Positions 29,582 to 32,938 of a DNA stretch of 32,938 nt are shown here, in pieces; position 1 is the stretch's first letter, and the number at the start of each line of letters is the position of its first letter. The DNA lies in contig CABMJJ010000003.1 in NCBI GenBank assembly GCA_902386555.1, positions 1 to 32,938 on the forward strand, given 5' to 3'. The position numbers were made by a program, and so were the translations under genes. The notes under the pieces were generated by a model. It did not search any database. It saw only the letters and a list, made by a program, of their open reading frames with translations, and was not told the DNA's origin. Source of the stretch: Candidatus Bilamarchaeum dharawalense. Lineage in GTDB: Archaea; Micrarchaeota; Micrarchaeia; Anstonellales; Bilamarchaeaceae.

Positions 29582-32500
29582 ATGACGGGAGGTCCAGTAG
29601 GCAGAGCAGGACATTGGATGGCAAGTTACGTTCCAGGTAGACACGAAAGAAGAGAAAGGCTCAATAGAAATGAAGCCGAAAGGGTAGAAGCAGTGGAGAG
29701 AGCTCGCCAAAGAGCAGGCCAAACACCAGACCAAAAAGCTACCAGTGGAAATAATACAACTGATTTTAACAAAGCATTCATTGAGGCAATTAGAAGGGGA
29801 CAGAGCAGAACCGATGTCACTGGAACACCTGATATGCTAATTAGAGAAACTATTTGCAATGAAAGATTTGTTCAGGCAATAGCTTCAGCAGCAGTTAGAA
29901 CACCTCTAGAAGAAAATGACGTGGACTATGCAAGAAGCATGGCAAGGAGAAGAGAGGAATTGGCAGGTCATCTTAATGCAGCAAGAACAAACCGAAGACA
30001 TATGATAGGCAATCTTTCCACCCATGATCTTGACATCATATACTCAACCATGATGAGAATGCCGCAAATTTGGGATGGACCAAATTGGCAGAACGGGACA
30101 CCACGACCGCCAGAAGTTTTTATGAGATTTTTGGAAGCAGTTGCTCAAAGAAAAAGTTCAGGTAAAGAAGGAGAATTTATCGGAATGGTGGTTAAGGATT
30201 TATCAACAAAAAGAACATTCACGGATTCAAAGGAAATAGTTCAGGCAACTCTTTTGGATTCGGATTATGCATCCACCTATTTGTATAGAAGATCTGCAGA
30301 ACCTCTTGAACGAGCAGTTGAAGAGTTCAGCGGATTGGTTACAACTATTTTGACAACTCAGACCAGCGATATGACACCAACAGTAAATATGCCGGGTTTG
30401 GGATATAATGCAGAGTACGCAAGAGCACGAGAAACAAGAGAACAACAGGTTAGTAGACTTCATCAGGTTATAGGGGAGCTTCAGGATAATGCTGATGCTG
30501 CCACCCGTACAAGAACAACAGCTGAAGGAGATATTAGGAATCATATTGACGGATTTAGAGTGGCTAGAGATGACGCAGTTAGAGAAGAACAACGTTTGAT
30601 GGCTGATCCTGCAGCAGGCGAACCAGAAAGACAAGCAGCCACACGAAACAGAGAAAGAACAGAAAGGGAATACAATCGAATAGTAGATCAGGCAGAAGGC
30701 CGGGCAAGACTTGTTGATCCGTTATTAACTCAACAATTCGGAATAATCCAGCAGGCTAATATAGACGAAACTAATGCCAGAGCAGACCTGGAGATGGCAC
30801 AGAGAGAACATCGCGAATCGCAGGTAGAATTGGAAAGATTCACTTCAGAAGCAAGCACCGCTGCTGCAACAAGACAGGTTGTTGATCATTTCCGAGCATT
30901 GCTTATTGAACATAAGGAGGCAGGAGCAGATCTCAAAGGAGTTGCAGATAGAATAGCAGAACGTTTACCAAATGTTGTTGTTACTGCATTCCTTGATCGC
31001 GCTCAGGAATTCCTTGTTGAAAAAGAAGAACTGGCCCAATACTTACGTCAGCCAGCGCCGGTAGCGGCCGTAGTGGGACAACCAGTCCAACCACAGCCAG
31101 TGCGACCAGACTATGCTACCATATTACAACCAAGAGTGGCGGATTTCACAGCAAGATTAGCAGCTTTTGAACTGGACATGGGAACTGCACAACTACCAGA
31201 TGTAACAAGAAACAGATTGAGAATGATAGCTTCTGCATTAAGGGAGATGGAAGTTACAAAGGAATTTGTAGAAGTTCAATTAAGAGAAACACGTAATAAT
31301 CATGCTTTCCCATTAAGACGAGCTGCATTGAATGTTGTTGAAAGAATGAATCAACGCAACTATGAAACTCTTATTGGTCTTTCTGATGCTCAACGATTGG
31401 AAGCAGTACGAGTTTGGGAATCCACCTCGGAAATAGATAATCCAGTAACAAGAGGAGAAAGTGGATGGACCAGATTCAAACAACGATTGGCCTACCATAC
31501 TTTGAGTGGAAGAGGATGGAGACAGAAAGGCAGAAAAGTGTGGGACCACACCATAGGCAATGATATTAATTATTTGAGACACGAACCAACCGGGAGAGTG
31601 ATGAGCAGGGATCACACCGAAGATGGACATGGTGCCTACTATCCAACAATCTGGCCAAGATGGGCTCGGGGAGTTGCCGGTTTGGCTGTAAAGGGAGTAG
31701 TATTAACAGTACTTGGAGGAAACATGCTTGGACAGGAACAATTATCCCTTAATCCGCTTTCCTGGCCATCACCCATAGTACATGCATTGGGCGGACCGGT
31801 TTATGTGGAAAGCAGAGATTGGTATAGACCATGGTCATGGCTAATGCCAGTGGAAGCACAAAAAGAAGTTAGACGGGTTATTCATGATAGTTACGATATT
31901 CCAGATAGATTGGCAAAACGAGGCACTGAATATTATAGAAGTGCCTATGGAGTTGGACAAAAATTACCAGATGAAAAGGATGATGTTTCAGCACAGGCAA
32001 GATTGAGTTGGTTGCAAAGTAGAAAAGATGTCCTGGTATTTTTGCAAGAAAGAAAAACAATGAAAGTGGTTACTGAAGTTAAGGACTTGGGTGACGAACG
32101 AGGAGCAAATTGCAGCACCAGCACAAGCCCAGTTCCAGGAACTTGCAAAACACTTGGAGTAGAAACAGTTGAACAGGTCCAGGCATATCAACCAGTTGAA
32201 CCAGATAAATGGAAACCAGGAATGAAAGTTTGCTGCACCATTGAACTGGGATATAATGCAATAAGCGATGGACTTAGATTAAACACTCACCAAACAGATA
32301 GATTTGTTGCACTGCTTATGGCAGAGGAAGCAAAGGGAGTAAAAATCAGCTATGAATATTTGAACTCACCGGAAAATAGAGCAAGGTGGGCTCAAACAGG
32401 TTTCCTGGTAAGTGAATTGGAAAACCAGGTAATGACTGCCACCAATGTCTATGATTTGAGCAATGTTCAATTCCTTTTATCTCAAGGTAAAGGAACAGCA

Positions 32501-32938
32501 GAATTGAGACTTGCAATGGGAAAAGTTGGCGATGCCAGATACCACGTGGTAGAACAGAACAGAGATGCCTTCCTTAATCTATTAAGAGAAAATATTGTTA
32601 GGGAAGCTGCGAAAGTTCAGCAAACAGTAAATCCAGTAATGGAAAGTGTTCCCAATGAAGTTCTGACAGTAGCACTTCAGACAACCATGGAAACTGCAAC
32701 AGCCCAAGGATGGGTAAAAAATACAGAAGTTGAATTCCAACGCAAATCAGTGGAAAAAGAATTGGGTGGACTTAAACTCAGCCAAGCATCATTGGACATT
32801 TGTGTTGTTCAAACCGATGTTAAACAACTGCTCTTAGAATTTACAAGTGCTGCCTCACCCTATAGATTAAATGTGGACAGATCAGATGAATTTGTCAGAA
32901 TGGTTGTGGAACATAAAAAAGCAGGAGGAAAAACAACT
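29582..32938 (+). CDS. Very large hypothetical protein, partial (at least 1119 aa)
   Basis: The frame is open from ATG 29582 to the window end without a stop. I recognise no family. Roughly residues 1-250 are Arg/Glu-rich helical. About 270-500 look like coiled coil with repeated EREQ/AR patterns, e.g. EPERQAATRNRERTEREYNR. A Pro/Val/Gln linker (PAPVAAVVGQPVQPQPVRP, about 500) follows, then further helices, and one moderately hydrophobic stretch WARGVAGLAVKGVVLTVLGGNMLG near 697-720. The rest is mixed with few cysteines. AGGTGG (29572-29577) places the start. An in-frame ATG at 29516 adds 22 residues but lacks such a site. TATA boxes TATATAAA (29474-29481) and TTTTAAAA (29523-29530) precede it. 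Confidence 0.75.
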   Translation, partial: MTGGPVGRAGHWMASYVPGRHERRERLNRNEAERVEAVERARQRAGQTPDQKATSGNNTTDFNKAFIEAIRRGQSRTDVTGTPDMLIRETICNERFVQAIASAAVRTPLEENDVDYARSMARRREELAGHLNAARTNRRHMIGNLSTHDLDIIYSTMMRMPQIWDGPNWQNGTPRPPEVFMRFLEAVAQRKSSGKEGEFIGMVVKDLSTKRTFTDSKEIVQATLLDSDYASTYLYRRSAEPLERAVEEFSGLVTTILTTQTSDMTPTVNMPGLGYNAEYARARETREQQVSRLHQVIGELQDNADAATRTRTTAEGDIRNHIDGFRVARDDAVREEQRLMADPAAGEPERQAATRNRERTEREYNRIVDQAEGRARLVDPLLTQQFGIIQQANIDETNARADLEMAQREHRESQVELERFTSEASTAAATRQVVDHFRALLIEHKEAGADLKGVADRIAERLPNVVVTAFLDRAQEFLVEKEELAQYLRQPAPVAAVVGQPVQPQPVRPDYATILQPRVADFTARLAAFELDMGTAQLPDVTRNRLRMIASALREMEVTKEFVEVQLRETRNNHAFPLRRAALNVVERMNQRNYETLIGLSDAQRLEAVRVWESTSEIDNPVTRGESGWTRFKQRLAYHTLSGRGWRQKGRKVWDHTIGNDINYLRHEPTGRVMSRDHTEDGHGAYYPTIWPRWARGVAGLAVKGVVLTVLGGNMLGQEQLSLNPLSWPSPIVHALGGPVYVESRDWYRPWSWLMPVEAQKEVRRVIHDSYDIPDRLAKRGTEYYRSAYGVGQKLPDEKDDVSAQARLSWLQSRKDVLVFLQERKTMKVVTEVKDLGDERGANCSTSTSPVPGTCKTLGVETVEQVQAYQPVEPDKWKPGMKVCCTIELGYNAISDGLRLNTHQTDRFVALLMAEEAKGVKISYEYLNSPENRARWAQTGFLVSELENQVMTATNVYDLSNVQFLLSQGKGTAELRLAMGKVGDARYHVVEQNRDAFLNLLRENIVREAAKVQQTVNPVMESVPNEVLTVALQTTMETATAQGWVKNTEVEFQRKSVEKELGGLKLSQASLDICVVQTDVKQLLLEFTSAASPYRLNVDRSDEFVRMVVEHKKAGGKTT

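Noticed and set aside
1-32938. Insertion sequences, transposases or prophage genes
   Set aside because: No transposase, integrase or phage structural protein was recognised; the only mobile-type gene is the LAGLIDADG endonuclease.

Overview
The window is archaeal chromosomal DNA. The evidence is eukaryote-like information genes (RPA-type OB-fold protein, Cdc48, Bud32, fibrillarin, prefoldin alpha, aIF6, S19e, L31e, L39e, LX, PDCD5), an archaeal SRP RNA, an intron-bearing tRNA without encoded CCA, and TATA boxes 22-26 nt upstream of many start codons, implying leaderless mRNAs. Genes inside operons instead carry GGTG-type ribosome binding sites. It is AT-rich. Compact genes, a shortened NFACT protein and unusual secreted proteins would fit a small-genome (DPANN-like) or euryarchaeal lineage, but I cannot place it more precisely.

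Layout. 1-2933: a small unknown protein, a TPR-like protein, a DEAD-box RNA helicase and an isochorismatase-fold hydrolase. 3090-5695: a MarR - EmrA-like - EmrB-like multidrug efflux operon with a palindromic operator over its TATA box. 5739-6461: DUF424 and a double ACT-domain protein. 6450-7439: a truncated NFACT protein, divergent from an RPA - Cdc48 - membrane protein - site-2 protease - Bud32 kinase run (7492-12283). 12346-14180: two tandem nucleotidyltransferase-fold genes, one with intact and one with degenerate catalytic residues, each behind a near-identical promoter. 14211-14800: SRP RNA, a possible second structured RNA, and tRNA-Glu(TTC) with a D-loop intron. A LAGLIDADG endonuclease gene runs into that tRNA and stops inside its intron. 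15494-19842: dTMP kinase, a lipoprotein, and a large beta-helix surface protein. 19938-21720: pyrB, pyrI and a PPC/DUF296 protein. 21717-25222 (minus): an unknown protein, fibrillarin, an M23-like protein, and a membrane-anchored protein with eleven cysteine-rich modules. 25463-29459: the archaeal cluster S19e - PDCD5 - L39e - L31e - aIF6 - LX - prefoldin alpha - FtsY. 29582-end: a very large unknown protein still open at the window edge.

How the parts fit. Pyrimidine synthesis is represented by PyrB/PyrI and dTMP kinase. Protein targeting is represented by SRP RNA and FtsY, and translation and its quality control by ribosomal proteins, aIF6 and NFACT. Membrane and protein turnover may be covered by Cdc48 and the site-2 protease. 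Secreted cysteine-rich proteins dominate the accessory content. The best candidates for undescribed biology are the endonuclease/tRNA overlap, the nucleotidyltransferase pair, the knottin-like repeat protein, the M23 fold with a rebuilt metal site, and the exactly centred bidirectional TATA promoter.
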